Shown: positions 1-12,200 of the stretch, in pieces
Layout of the letters: each line of letters starts with the position of its first letter
How positions within the stretch are numbered: position 1 is the stretch's first letter
Origin: Diphasiastrum complanatum
Taxonomy: Eukaryota; Streptophyta; Lycopodiopsida; Lycopodiales; Lycopodiaceae
Length of the DNA: 64,000 bases
Direction: 5' to 3'
Assembly (NCBI GenBank): GCA_029204225.1
Contig: CM055103.1
Location: 41,747,368 to 41,811,367 of the forward strand
Position numbers and translations under genes: made by a program
The notes under the pieces: model-generated
What the model was told of the DNA's origin: nothing
Databases searched by the model: none
The model's input: the letters and a program-made list of their open reading frames with translations, nothing else

Positions 1-146
1 GACTGATCACCCACAGGTGGATGCCATGTGCCAGTTGACGGGAATAGTAGGTAGAAGGACTCAAGGAGAGGGTGCCTATGGTTGGGAGGTTCATTCTACA
101 CACCGGCTTCTAGGATTCACGAGCTTGGAGAGACTGGCTTGTGACA
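1..146 (+). repeat. Gypsy-1 5' LTR (3' part only)
   Basis: This matches the end of the LTR at 5785-5930 with few differences and ends in gcttgtgaca directly before the PBS region. The rest of the LTR, and hence the left target duplication, is outside the window. Confidence 0.92.
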
Positions 147-148
147 AT

Positions 149-161
149 TGGTATCAGAGCC
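149..161 (+). other. Gypsy-1 primer binding site
   Basis: TGGTATCAGAGCC, two bases after the LTR end, is complementary to the 3' end of plant initiator methionine tRNA, the usual primer of chromoviruses. Confidence 0.92.
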
Positions 162-922
162 TCGTTCTAGAGAGAGAAAACGTCGTTCTAGAGAGAGAAA
201 GTGTAGAAATTGTCAGATTTTGCTTGTTTTTGAAAGATTTTGGAAGGAGAAAACGTGGGAGACGGATTGGAGAGGAAAGGTGGGCCTCCAGCGCTACTGT
301 TCCAGCATACAGGGAGCCCACAAACACCCGTTTGAGGGAGGAAAAACTTGGCAAAAGAAATCAGATGCTCCAGCGCATTTTTTCAGAAGGATTTTCGCTC
401 ATAACTTTCCGGAGCCTTCTCAGATCCTGATCAGATTTTGGGAGCATGTTTCTAGTATCCATAGCAATCCTTTAGAGCCATTATACGCCGGTTTTGGAGC
501 AGATTTGCCTCTGTTTCACTAAAAAGTCGGTTTCCAAGCAAAAAACAGGTCAGATTTTTGGATTGGACATAACTTCTCCAATTTATCTCCAATTTCTGCT
601 GTTAAAGTTTCAGATTGGGCCTAGTAGGAGGGCGACCTACTGCTAATTGACCGTTCGTGAAAAGATTTTGCCGTTTGGAAGAAATTTGACGTCAAACAGC
701 CCGCTTTTTTTCCTGTTTTTTTCGACTTGCAAGCCGATTTGGTGCCCAAATTAAGTTCTTTACCGACTTGTGTACCAGCGTAGGACGCAAGGGAAGTACT
801 ACCTGTCCTTGGCTTTCTTACTTTCCAGTTGCCTTTTGTCTCTTTCAGTTCTAAATTGTCAATAGGCTGAACATTTCTTGTCCTGACTGTGTTTCAATAA
901 GTGCAATTTTTAGCTTGATTCT

Positions 923-2476
923 GTGTTGTCTCTGTTGTGTTTCATAATGGAAGATGATAGAGTTGATATTCCGCTCAGTCCACCCGTTGCTCTTCCATCA
1001 CCACCACCCAGCCCTGTGCTTAGTCCTGCCCATAATCCGCCTACAGTGGCTGCCCGTTCGCCTGCTGGTACTTCCCTTTCTGTGCAAGCTCGCATGGATA
1101 GTGTGGAAAAGACCGTCGCAGAGATGCAAGCAATGATGGTAGCTGGTGGTTATGCGTCTTCCTCGCAGTATGCTCCACCTTATCCGTCTTCTGTTGTTCG
1201 TCCTATGTTACCTCCACCCTATCCAGAAGACAAAGATATTAAACCTACCCGTTTCGCTGGAAACACTCCCCAACGCAATATTGATATCGTAGATCAGTGG
1301 TTGCATAAGTGGGAAGAGTATTTTGATTTGAAACGGTCCCCAACTGATGAGGGTTGGCGGGTCCGCAAAGCTGCTTACCATTTCACTGATTTTGCTGACA
1401 GGTGGTGGCGCAAGTTGTTGAAGTCTAACCAGGCTCCATCCACCTAGCTTGAGTTTAAGCAAGCTTTTAGAGCTCAGTTTATTCCTCCACATGACCATGT
1501 GCGTGCGACGGATGCTTGGCTTTTGCATCGTCAGAGGCAATACATGGTGCAGGAATATGCTGACAGGTATTGTGAGATACTTATCAAGATTCCGGAAAAG
1601 ATTCCCGAGTGGCTGGTAGTCCACAAGTTCATATTTGGCCTTCGTGAAGAGTTGAGGCCTTCGGTGCTTAATGAAGGGTGCAAGACCTTAGAAGAGGCAG
1701 TTGCTACAGCTCTCAACTTTGAAGGTAATGTGCGCACCAAGGCTGAATCTGGAGCGCCAAGCTAGCCTCAGAAGAAGGGTTCGTGAAAGTCTAGCCAAGC
1801 TGGTCAGAAAGGCTTTTCGCAAAAGGATCCTATCCAGATGCAGCAGACTTTGAAGCGCAAGGCGGGATCTCCTATGGCTTGTCGTGCTTACAACAAGTCT
1901 CCCCTCAGTCCTGAGCAAAAGGAAAAGGCCAAGAAAGACGGATTATGTTTTTTCTGTCTTGGCAAGCATCTTTTCAAAGATTGTCCTCGACGTACGGGCA
2001 AGAAGCTCCATACTATGCAACGTCATGATGAGGGCAAGGATGAGGAAATTTTGGATGACTTGTTGGTAAGTGATGATGAGGACACTCATCGTGTCATGAC
2101 TATTTCGGTGCGGAAGCTTGTTCCAGAGGCACCAGTTTGTTTCTTGTCCACCAAAGCGCGGGATAGTGAGCTGATACGCATGAGGGGAAAACTGGAAGGT
2201 CATGACGTGCTCGTCTTATTTGACACCGGTTCCTCGCATAATATCATCAATTCTCGTGTGGTGAAGAAATTTCACTTGGCTATTGTTCCATCTGATTACC
2301 GATATACGGTTGAGATGCCAGATGGTAAGGGAACAGAGGTTTGGGATGAAAGAATCTCTCAGGCGTGTTTGTCTATTCAGACGTATACCGAGAAGTTGGA
2401 TTTTGAAATCATTAAACTAGCTAAGTTTGATATTGTCTTGGTAAGCGGTGGCATGCAAGTAAGCAGCCCGCTATAG
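923..2476 (+). pseudogene. Gypsy-1 gag and protease region (broken)
   Basis: One reading frame, interrupted by TAG at 1445-1447, TAG at 1763-1765 and TGA at 1784-1786. The N-terminus is proline/serine-rich, followed by a retrotransposon Gag domain (WRVRKAAYHFTDFADRWW). The zinc knuckle CFFCLGKHLFKDC (about 1948-1986) is of CX2CX3HX4C type. The aspartic protease follows with LFDTGSSHNII (about 2217-2250). A frameshift near 2460 ends the frame at 2474-2476; the downstream linker continues in another frame. Confidence 0.85.
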
Positions 2477-2601
2477 ATTTTAAATCACATGTGTATAAGT
2501 TCGGGCATGAGGGTATGTCTCATGTCTTAAAGGGGGAGAGACCATCTATTGAGGGTCCTCTTGTTACCTATATGCAAATAAAGAGAATGGAGATTTAGTA
2601 T

Positions 2602-3613
2602 TTGTGGTTGTGTTATGTGAATGTTGATTCCAGTTTTGATTCTTATGTTGGTAATAATCAGATAAGCACACTCACTAATAAACCACAAGAAGCTTCATTT
2701 ACTTTTGCATCCCCTAGTGCACATGTATTTGCATTACAATCTAGATGTGACCCAGCAAGTGAGTTGGAGAAGTCCATCCGCACGCAGTTCAAACACGTGC
2801 TAATTAGTGATATGCCAGAGGGATTGCCGCCTAGTCGGAACGTTGATCATCGTATTGAGCTTGTTCCGGATGTGTGTAGATTACAGGGGATTGAATAAGA
2901 TCACTGTAAAGCACAGGTATCCGATGCCCAGGATTGATGATCTACTGGATGCGTTGCAAGGTGCAACCATTTTTAGTAAGATAGATCTCAAAAGTGGATA
3001 CCATCAAATACGGATTCAAGATGAAGACGGCCAGAAGACGGCCTTCCAAACCCGTTTCGGTCATTATAAATTTTTGGTTATGCCATTTGGGTTACCCAAT
3101 GCCGCAGCCACGTTCATGATGCTCATGAACGATGTCTTGCGAGACTATATGGGCAAGTTTGTCGTCAATTTTATTGACGATATATTGGTTTTTAGTAAAG
3201 CGGTTGAGGAGCATGAGATTCATCTCAAGACCGTTTTGGGCAAGTTACAAGCTTCTGTCTTGTATGCCAATGCTCAAAAGACAGAGTTGTGTAAGACTCG
3301 TGTCGAGTATTTGGGTCACGTAGTGACAGCTGAGGGTATTTCGGTTGACCCAGCCAAGGTGGCTGTGGTTAAGAAGTGGCCGAGGCCTGCCGATATACGC
3401 CAATTACAGTCTTTCTTAGGCTTTTGTAAGTTCTACCGGTGGTTCGTTAGGAATTATTCCTGGATAGCTGCTCCTTTAACGGACCAGTTAAGGAAAAACA
3501 ACACTGTGGTTCAATGGGATGCTGAAGCTCACCAACGTTTTGGAAACTTGAAGGAGTCTGTGGCCACGGCTCCAATTCTCAAGATTGTGGTACCCAGAAA
3601 CCTTTTGACCTAG
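2602..3613 (+). pseudogene. Gypsy-1 reverse transcriptase (truncated inside, frameshifted)
   Basis: The segment 2602-2898 ends at the GLPPSRNVDHRIELVP motif that precedes RT; there the sequence jumps to VDYRGLNKITVKHRYPMP in another frame (2807-3613), so the first RT blocks are deleted. Retained blocks include FSKIDLKSGYHQIRI, VMPFGLPNA and the catalytic FIDD (about 3172-3183). The frame is lost again near 3590, just before RNase H. Confidence 0.88.
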
Positions 3614-5469
3614 AGACGGATGCAAGTGGCATTGCTGTAGGTGCAGTGTTGAGCCAAGAGGGTAGACCAGTAGCCTTTGAAAGTAAGAAGTTGACACCAG
3701 CTCAACAGAGATATCCTACACACGAGCAAGAGCTGCATGCAATTATACATGCGCTCAAGGTGTGGAGACATTATTTATATGGCGCCGAGTTTTATGTGTA
3801 CATTGATCATCATACTTTAAGGTATTTTTGCACTCAGCCAGATTTGAAGGGCCGCCAAGCTCGGTGAGCCGAGCTGATGCAGGAATTTCATTTGAAAATT
3901 CGCTTCCGAAGTGGGAAGGAAAATGTGGTCGCTGATGCACTATCTTGTATACTGCATCAGATGAGCTTTACTGTGGTTGACAGTGGTCTCATGGAGGAGA
4001 TTAAGAAGGCTCAAGAAAAGGACCCGCATTGTCAGCGTGTGTGGCCTAATGCGCGCAAGGTAGTCGACCAAATGGAAGAGTCAGTCGAGGCTGTCGCTTC
4101 CGTAGAGGCACACACCAGTACATATTTAACATACACCGTGAAGGATGGTATGTTATTGAGAAATGGAAAAGTTTTCGTGCCAGATGTGAAGGATCTTCGT
4201 CGTAAGATACTTCATGAATGCCATGATAGTCCCTGCGCAGGGCACCCTGGTATTGATAAGACCAGTGAGCTTTTGAGAAGGCATTATTTCTGGCCACGAT
4301 TACAGCGGGATGTAAGAGAGTATGTCCAGCGTTGCACGGCTTGTCAGGTGAACAAGGCCGAGAGAGTAAGTCCTCCGGGCTTGCTACATCCACTTGAGAT
4401 ACCTACAGGAAGGTGGGAAAGCATCTCTATGGATTTTATTGTTGGGCTACCCAAGACCCAGAATGGATTCAATTCCGTTATGGTAGTGGTAGACAGGTTT
4501 TCCAAGATGGCTCATTTCATCGCAACGACCAAGAAGGTCACAGCTCCGCAAGTGGCTGAGTTGTTTATTCAGAATATTGTCAGGTTACATGGTCTTCCGA
4601 AGTCCATAGTTTCTGACAGGGATCCCAAGTTTACAGGAAATTTCTGGATTGAGGTGTTCGCCAAGTTGGGAACACAATTGCGGATGAGTAGCTCTGAGCA
4701 TCCTCAGACGGATGGCCAGACAGAGCGAGTGAATCAGATCTTGGAAGATATGCTTAGGGCATATGTGAGCAGTACGCAAGCAGACTGGGTAAAGCATTTA
4801 CCGCTATTGGAGTTCGCGTACAATGATAAGAGACATGCGTCCACTGGATTGAGTCCATTTGAGCTCAATTATGGTTTCAGGTCACTGAGTCCTGCAATCA
4901 TAGGGATTCCACATAGGGTACCTAGTGCTGTAGAGTTTTTGGCTCAGATGCAGCAGAAGCTAGAGTTGGCACGAGATAACTTGTCCAAAGCTGTAGGTAG
5001 GGCAGAGAGTTATGCTCGTGAGAACCGTACCTATCGGGAATTTGAGAATGGAGATTGGGTGTATTTACTAGTCCCTTCGAAGTCGAAGGTGCTACGCACA
5101 GGAAAGTACGCCAAGTTATCTCCTAGGTATTGTGGACCATGGTTGATTATTAAGAAGGTGAGCCAAGTAGCTTATAAGCTACAGCTACCTGTTGGATGCA
5201 AGGTGCATCCAGTATTCCATGTTAGCAAACTGAAGAAATGTTTGCACGATGGCGATAGCCTGGTGGAAGGTCTAGTGTCTCTTGAGGAGAAAGACACCAC
5301 AGGTTATGGGCCAGACAGAATCCTAGATCAAAGGGAGCGACGATTGCGGATTCGTCTCCTTCAAGAGTATCTAGTAACCTGGAAAGGGCATCCGTTGTTA
5401 GATGCTACCTGGGAGACGCGACAGGCGTTGCAGAAGTCATACCCAGAGTTTGTCATCGAGGACCGATGA
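3600..5469 (+). pseudogene. Gypsy-1 RNase H, integrase and chromodomain
   Basis: RNase H starts with [16 protein letters not shown] and continues to a TGA at 3865-3867 that replaces the conserved Trp codon of the RWAELMQEF motif. From 3868 the same frame is open to 5469: HHCC zinc finger (ending [12 protein letters not shown]), integrase core with [22 protein letters not shown] and [13 protein letters not shown] (a D,D,E arrangement), and a C-terminal chromodomain with [16 protein letters not shown]. The integrase half is intact while the front of the polyprotein is dead. Confidence 0.9.
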
Positions 5470-5476
5470 CTTGCCA

Positions 5477-5490
5477 GAGGAGGGAAGGAT
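5477..5490 (+). other. Gypsy-1 polypurine tract
   Basis: agaggagggaagga lies directly before the 3' LTR and is the expected plus-strand primer. Confidence 0.8.
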
Positions 5491-5930
5491 TGTTAGAGTC
5501 CAGTTACGACTCTATCATGACCTTGGCACGGCCGGTCACCTGAGGGCCTGAGGCCAAGTATTGGCAAGGGCCAGTGACCGAGGAGGACATCAGTCCCAAG
5601 TTGGGACCGGTGCGTCACGAGGAGTGACCCGGTGTGGCCGCCTGACAAGTTGTCAGAGATGTGGTGTGTCTTGACCGCCGGGACCCTAGCCGTCAGTGAC
5701 GAGATGCTAGCCGGCAAGTAGTCGGGGTGGTACCCTATGAGTCACTCAATATTCACAGGTCACAGGGGCTAGGCATGCCAAGTGGACTGATCACCCACAG
5801 GTGGATGCCATGTGCTAGTTGACGGGAATGGCAGGTAGAAGGACTCAGGGAGGGGGTGCCTATGGTTGGGAGGTTCAATCTACACACCGGCTTCTAGGAT
5901 TCACGAGCTTGGAGAGACTGGCTTGTGACA
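5491..5930 (+). repeat. Gypsy-1 3' LTR
   Basis: A 440 bp LTR, tgttagagtc to cttgtgaca. Compared with the 5' LTR of Gypsy-3 (479 bp) it lacks about 38 bp before ggtggtaccctatgag. The flanking five bases to the right are ataag. Confidence 0.92.
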
Positions 5931-6716
5931 ATAAGATGCTTGAGGTCATGGATTCCTTTTAAGGATACATGAACAATGGATCATTTGTTCCTAGCCTAAT
6001 TAATTTGCATATAAAAGCATTCATTTGAAGCTGATGCATGTCTTGATTGAAGAGTTTGAAAGGAGCACAATGTGATACATGACTCAAAAAAAAATCCTAA
6101 GGTCATACACAACAACATCAAGAAATAAAGAGTATTTAGTTTAGGAACTTCGCCCACATAGAAATAGCACCCAAGATCAATAGCATTGGAAATAAAAGTA
6201 CAAACATGTTAAAGTAAAGATACTTATTTGATGCTCAAACACTTATGTTGGCAGAAAACAGACCTCTTTCAGCTCTCAAAAACAATAGAATAGCAATGAG
6301 ATTTTAGTGCATTTCTCTTTTCTTGAACTTACAATGATGTCGCTCTTATTGATTGCAATCAATAAGTCAATGTAATTCCTAGTAGAACTAATTTCACAAT
6401 GTCATGCATAACCTTCACACTTGATTTGTTGACTTTTAGTCAATGAGATTACTAATCAGGCACACAAATCAAAGCACCTTATTTACACAAAAGATACTGG
6501 ACTAACACAATCTAACATTTATAAAATCTAGCTTTGATACTTCGCACAAAAAATCATTAATGTAATAAATAGACTTCCATTTTTTGATGCAAAAAATGAG
6601 TAACTGATCAAAAAGTCAGTTTTTAGAAAATATGGACTAAAACATAGTGATGGTATGCCATAGCAGATGATGATCATCACTTTTCTTTATTGAGAAAGTG
6701 CGGGAAACAAACTTAC
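5931..6716. other. RST1 intron 9 sequence, no feature seen
   Basis: AT-rich sequence between Gypsy-1 and RST1 exon 9. I see no exon with supporting splice phase, and no repeat structure. Confidence 0.5.
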
Positions 6717-6817
6717 AAATCTTGTTTGTATTGTAGCATTGGCTCAAGTACTTGAACGATAAGAGGCAATGTCGTGGCATGATTTGCCAATGTAGGCAAT
6801 ATATTCAATAAGGCCAG
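6717..6817 (-). CDS. RST1: RST1 exon 9
   Basis: The exon is 101 nt, phase 0 to 2, acceptor ttgtgtttgcag before CTGGCCTT and consensus donor GATTT followed by gtaagt. It encodes [19 protein letters not shown] followed by [13 protein letters not shown], a clear HEAT/ARM repeat motif that I associate with RST1. The intron between it and exon 8 (2987 nt) holds the two LINE fragments. The next exon to the left was not found; Gypsy-1 sits in that intron. Confidence 0.78.
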
Positions 6818-9206
6818 CTGCAAACACAAGAATTAGCCAAAGTTTGACGATAACCTATGAAGAACCACAAAATGTACAACTATTGGACAAGCATTGCAAG
6901 CAATTTACCCAAAATTAACCATTAAATTGATTTTTGATTTTTGTAAAGATTGACAAGGCTAGGGTCCGTAATTAGTATGAGATACGTGGTCGATAATATC
7001 ATTGTTTATATTGAGACACCCCCACTACCCTCAGTACCTTCTTGGAGTATCAGGATCCCAGATGTGGTGGCCTTTTACTACGAGAGATGCTTACGTTGAG
7101 AGCCTCTTTGATACCGTCGGAAGATACTACTGATTGTGGCCAGCATCTTATCACTAGCTTCTTTCAAAAGCGTGAGCACGATGACCTATCAGATGATGAG
7201 GTAGTCATACCAGTGAGGGCGAAGGCCCAGCGTAGTCAGCCACCACCTCCTGCCAGATCTACACAAGCCTCCAGAGCTACCAGAACTTCTCGACACTTGC
7301 CACGGATCACAGCTTCTATGGGTATCAAACGTTTTTTTCGAGATTGATATTTTATTCTTCCTTTTTACTTTCCTCAGCAGAGCAGGCGGTTAAGCTCTTG
7401 CACCTATACCCTCTTTAGAGCTGGAGGTTAAGCTCTTATATGCTTTTTATAATTCTATATTGGATGTGTCTTTAACTAGCTAGAGAGATTTCTATATTGT
7501 TTTTCCCACTTAGATTAGCGATTTTTATGTTGTTTGACATGGACAGTGTTCCTATGAGATATGTACTTATTTCTTCTGTCTTATGTGCCCTTGGGCACCC
7601 AACAGACATTAATATATAAAGTTATGGTCTTCAACACTTCTCGAGCTTTCATGCAGCGCCAGGAGTTCACCCTAGATGGGCAGGCCTTAGAGGTAGTTTC
7701 CTCTTATACTTATTTGGGAATACTCTTTTCTGGTCCTACCTTTAGCATGCGACAGGCGGCCACCACTCAACTTGGGAAGGGGCACTCCTCTCTTGTTCAG
7801 CTTGAGCGGTTCTGCTTCAGGAAGCTCATCAGAGATGCTCGTAGTAAGTGTAGACTTTTTGATACTATTGTCACCCCCACTGCCATGTATGCAGCAGAGA
7901 CATGGTGTACTGGTCTCTCGTCATCACACTGGGCCAGCATTTCACGATTACAGACCACTATGTTAGCTCGTATGATTCGGGCGAAGCCCTCGGTTCCGCA
8001 CGAGATCCTCTTTGCAGAGTTTGTCGTTCCACCCATTCAGATAGATGCCGCTTTACATCTTATCACGTATATTCAGAGAGTCCAGGCTCTGCCCGATGCA
8101 TATATGAGATATACACAGATAGCACTTGTTTCCTCACACTCACTTCATGACCAGGGCTATCGACTGTCGTGGTTCTCCCAGGCATCCCACTTCCTCCTTG
8201 AGTCATTTGGTATCCACATTACAGAGCTCCCCTCAGGTACTCATCAGTATATCAGGCGCGTCTTATATCGGGCATACCTCGATCATACTTGGAGACGACA
8301 GCGTGGGGTTAAACCCGACTATTACTGGACTCACTTTATTGAGCTTGACATAGCAGGGTTCCCAGTTTTGCCACACTATTTGGACTTAGGGTTATCACAC
8401 TGATTCAGATTTACATTGGGCCAGCTTCGCGTATCATCACATCAGTTGGCTATTGAGACTGGGAGATTCCAGGGTATTCCGAGAGCGGAGCGGATTTGTC
8501 AGTTATGCTCCTTGGATGAGGTGGAGTCGGAGGAGCACTTTATCTTTAGGTGCCCAGTATATTGCGAGATCAGAGGGAGATACCACTGTTTGTTCCGTGA
8601 CACACCCGTCACCCTACAATCCCTCCTAGCCTATGAGGACTCCAGATGTGCCGCACTCATGATACGGGAGATGTTTATACTACGACATGGGCTGTGTCAG
8701 ACAGCCCAGCAGAGTCATGTTTCTCAGCCTCAGATCACTTCTTTCTTCTCCAGGAGGAGAGGACGAGACCTAGTATTTGATGATGATGATGATGGTGATG
8801 ATGACTTACCTGCCCATAGAGATCGGAGACAGTGCCCCACACATACCCATGTTGCAACACGAGCTACTCGACTTACCACGAGGAGACCTCTTCACCCTCC
8901 GACGATGTCAGCGACCACCAGTGGCCCTCCATGCGGCCCGTATTACATCCTTTTACAGCATTAGCAGGACAGGATTGGATGATAGTGTCATACCCCACTC
9001 ATGACTTTTAGCAGTATACATGCTCCCACATGTTTCATATATCATCACATCTATTTCAGTTCATAGCTTTAGATTTGTTATTTATGTTACCGTTTTGGAG
9101 ACGTTTCATACGCTCCCATTGTTACCACATACTTGACATGTACATTTACTAGTCTTATATGCCTTTTGGCATGGAAAAGACATTAATAAAGCTTTCTTTC
9201 TTTCTT

Positions 9207-9271
<65 letters not shown>

Positions 9272-12200
9272 TGTAGAGATTAGTCTTTGCTGCCTCATAT
9301 GTTATCTTTATACTTCATTGATGCTAAAATTTGCGATTCAACTCATAACTTTGTGAGGTTCCCTTGAAGGCCCCCAGAACACTATAAGTAGAGCTACCTC
9401 CATTCACTCCACAATTCATCAGATTCAATGCTTTGAGTTCTTTGTAAGAGACTCATCTCATTCGAGACAAGGGCCTGCAGTCTATTTCATGCTCAACTTC
9501 TTGTTGGTTATACAAAATACCTTGACCTTAGTTGGAGATTGTTAAATGATAATCAGTGTGTTGTCCACTATTGCTCAATTGATGTTCTATGTGATCTTTT
9601 CTTCATAACTCAAACACATATATATCAGCGCAGTTTTGGGGGGAAGCATGATGCAGGATTTTTCTTCTAGTGAAGTTTGATGGATGTCGATAAAAATGTT
9701 GTAAAATCTAATCAAAATGATTCTAGTGATATTGACATATCCAAGCAAAAGTGCATGGACACAATAAAACAAAATACAAATGAATAGATGAATGGTTTTC
9801 TTACCAAAATGGCTCCATTTTTTGAACTTCTTCCTTTAATTTTGTTCTTAAAAGAAAACAGAATGACCGGAAATAATGACAGTCCCATGATGGGCTTCGC
9901 TGTGCATATTGCGGCTACAATGTCAGCTGCTCCAATTGAAACTTCTGGTGAAGGATGGCAAAGCAATGTTGCTGCTATGATGCTTGTCCACAATACAAAT
10001 CCTGAAGAAATTAGGTTCAAAATTCACGTCAAATAATCTAGGGTTTGGTTCCAAAGGCCTATGAGATGAAATACATCTTGTTAATCAATCATAGCTGATA
10101 CATGGATACGTTTCTAGAAAGCTAGAATATCAACAATTGGAATAAAAGATATCTTTGGGGTGAATATTAAGCACCCACTTCATTGGTTCCTGTATTAAAC
10201 ATTCCACTTCCTTATATCTGAAATTGTATTGCTGTGAATTATTTTACTGTTCAGCAAAAATGTTAGTACCAATATCCCAAACTTCACTAAAGCACTTAGT
10301 ATGTGTCATGTTATATCCATCTTCCATCCTTGTGGACTCCCAAGGGGGAAAAACCATTTCCACCATGATTAATTCAATTGCAGGATGACCAATTGCATTA
10401 TGCAGCAAACTCAAGTAATCTAAATGCTCAGCAGAATCATGTGCTTTATTCTACCTAATGAGCTAGATCCACATCAATGCTTACCTCCACCTTGTCCAGT
10501 ATCTATGAAGTCTCATGTGATTTTGGTTTCCCAGAAATACCACGTTCTACTAGCATTAAGATCCTTGATTGCATCTACCTTCCATTAACAGCTCATCTAC
10601 TTAGAACTAACCTTCCTAGTTATAGTGATGCCAATATTTGTCAATCTGTTCATAACTTTAAAAGACTTAAATATAAGTTATGAACAGATTCACAACTATT
10701 GGCATCAATGAAGCATATAGATCAGAAATGAGGCGGCATAGACTATTCCTTACAAGAATAGCTAAGAATATCGTACCCAAGTGGCGAGAAAAAGTTTCAT
10801 TTATGAAAAGAAAAATCATCACATTTTTCTTGATGTTCTTGGCTACCTTTTAAAGCTGGGTGATTGCTTGCAACATTTCTCACCCAGTCATGTAGCGTGT
10901 CGCAGTTCACAGTTAGCATGCCAATGGCAAAGGAGGCAATGCTTAGGAAAAAATATCCTTTTTTTTTACTTGAAGTAGAACAAGGAGACTTAAGTTTTGT
11001 GGTCCTCGCCTCCAAAGCATTAGAGCAAAAAGCTACCACTAAAAGCAAATACTATCTGCCAAACATAAAACATCAATTAAATTTTAGACCTTTATTCTTT
11101 TCAGCCTTAAAGTCCCAAATGAGATTTGATGCTGATTCCCTTCCAGCAGACAGTTGTAGCCGGAGATTCCTGAGCCAACACCATGTACAGTTCATATTAT
11201 CTGGAGTTTCTGGAAGTTTTCCCAATAAAAAGTTGTCTACTGTGAGCCAAGTGCCAAGCTTCTCCTGCATCAAAATTGGAATCATATACCTTGAACAGTT
11301 TCCAACTCAATGGAAGGATGGCAGTATTCAATAGAAGGAATACACTGCAGACTTTGACTAACATTAACTTTTATGGTTTTTTTATAATGTTGCAATAGAA
11401 ATGCCCGTTTCTTTCTTAACATGCACACACAGTATTGACAAGATTTTAACTAGCTTTTCTTGTTAATTAGGAAATGAAACATATAAGTACTACTAATATG
11501 GATGCTAAAAATGTAGATCTGCTTATTCATGCTAAAAATTTCCATAATGTCCCCTTGAATTGCCAATTTGTAGCAACTTCAACATAAAAGAAGCTAGAAT
11601 CGACTAAAGAAAAGAGTTTCTTCAAAGGAGTATATATAAGCAAAAATAGCAAATATACCTGTGACCAGAGAGAACATAGGAGGTAATGAACAACCCCTGC
11701 CATCTGAAGCTCTTTCTGAACTGCTAAACTGGCAAAAAAAGCTTTCTCACAGTGCAAAGAAACACGAGGGGTGCAGATTGGTGTAAAATCCTCAATAATT
11801 TGCAACAACCCTATTGCTGCAGATTTTAATTGTGGAGATGGGAGTGATATAAGTTGCAAAGCAGGATATACAAATGCAAGGACAGAAGGAAAATTTTGTG
11901 CCGACCCAGTATTGAGGAAACTGTCTGCATTTACATGAGCATGGGAGAGTGTCAACAACATTTGCATCTTCAGATCACCAGAATAAAAACAACAAAACAA
12001 TTGTGGAAATAAGAACCAGCCTAAGACATAATACCACTCTTGACATGCTGATACAGTGCCACAAAACAAGCCTATCCACAAACAGCATCCTAAATGATTC
12101 CATTGACAACAAGAAAAGCTATCCATAGTGGATCACCTTAATGAAAGTTGCCAAAATGGTACACAAAGCTTATTGAAGAACACAAGGTGAAGCAGCAAAG

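Larger units (their letters stand above)
1..5930 (+). mobile_element. Gypsy-1: Ty3 chromovirus, inactive, 5' LTR cut by window edge
   Basis: Order: partial LTR (1-146), initiator-Met PBS (149-161), leader, Gag with zinc knuckle, protease, RT, RNase H, integrase, chromodomain, polypurine tract, LTR (5491-5930). The chromodomain after integrase places it among chromoviruses. It is inactive: premature stops at 1445, 1763, 1784 and 3865, frameshifts near 2460 and 3590, and a deletion near 2870 removing the first part of RT. It lies in intron 9 of RST1, antisense to the gene. Gypsy-3 at 31.4 kb is the same family. Confidence 0.92.
7613..9269 (+). mobile_element. LINE-B: second 5'-truncated LINE joined to LINE-A's tail
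   Basis: LINE-B begins abruptly in the RT thumb region (KVMVFN) exactly where LINE-A's 3' tail ends. It carries the end of ORF2 (7613-8964), a 3' UTR with stem-loop tgccttttggca (9160-9171), the end gacattaataaagc, and a TTTC then CT simple-repeat tail (9193-9269). The arrangement is that of a new LINE inserted into the tail of an older one, or one tandem array. Confidence 0.8.

Noticed and set aside
4046-4393. Minus-strand ORFs inside pol regions (also 33092-33935 and 26194-27563)
   Set aside because: They are opposite-strand shadows of RNase H and integrase coding sequence.
11925-12126. Upstream extension of exon 5 in the same open frame
   Set aside because: It is pyrimidine-rich and intron-like, and starting the exon there (or at 11967) breaks the codon phase set by exon 4.
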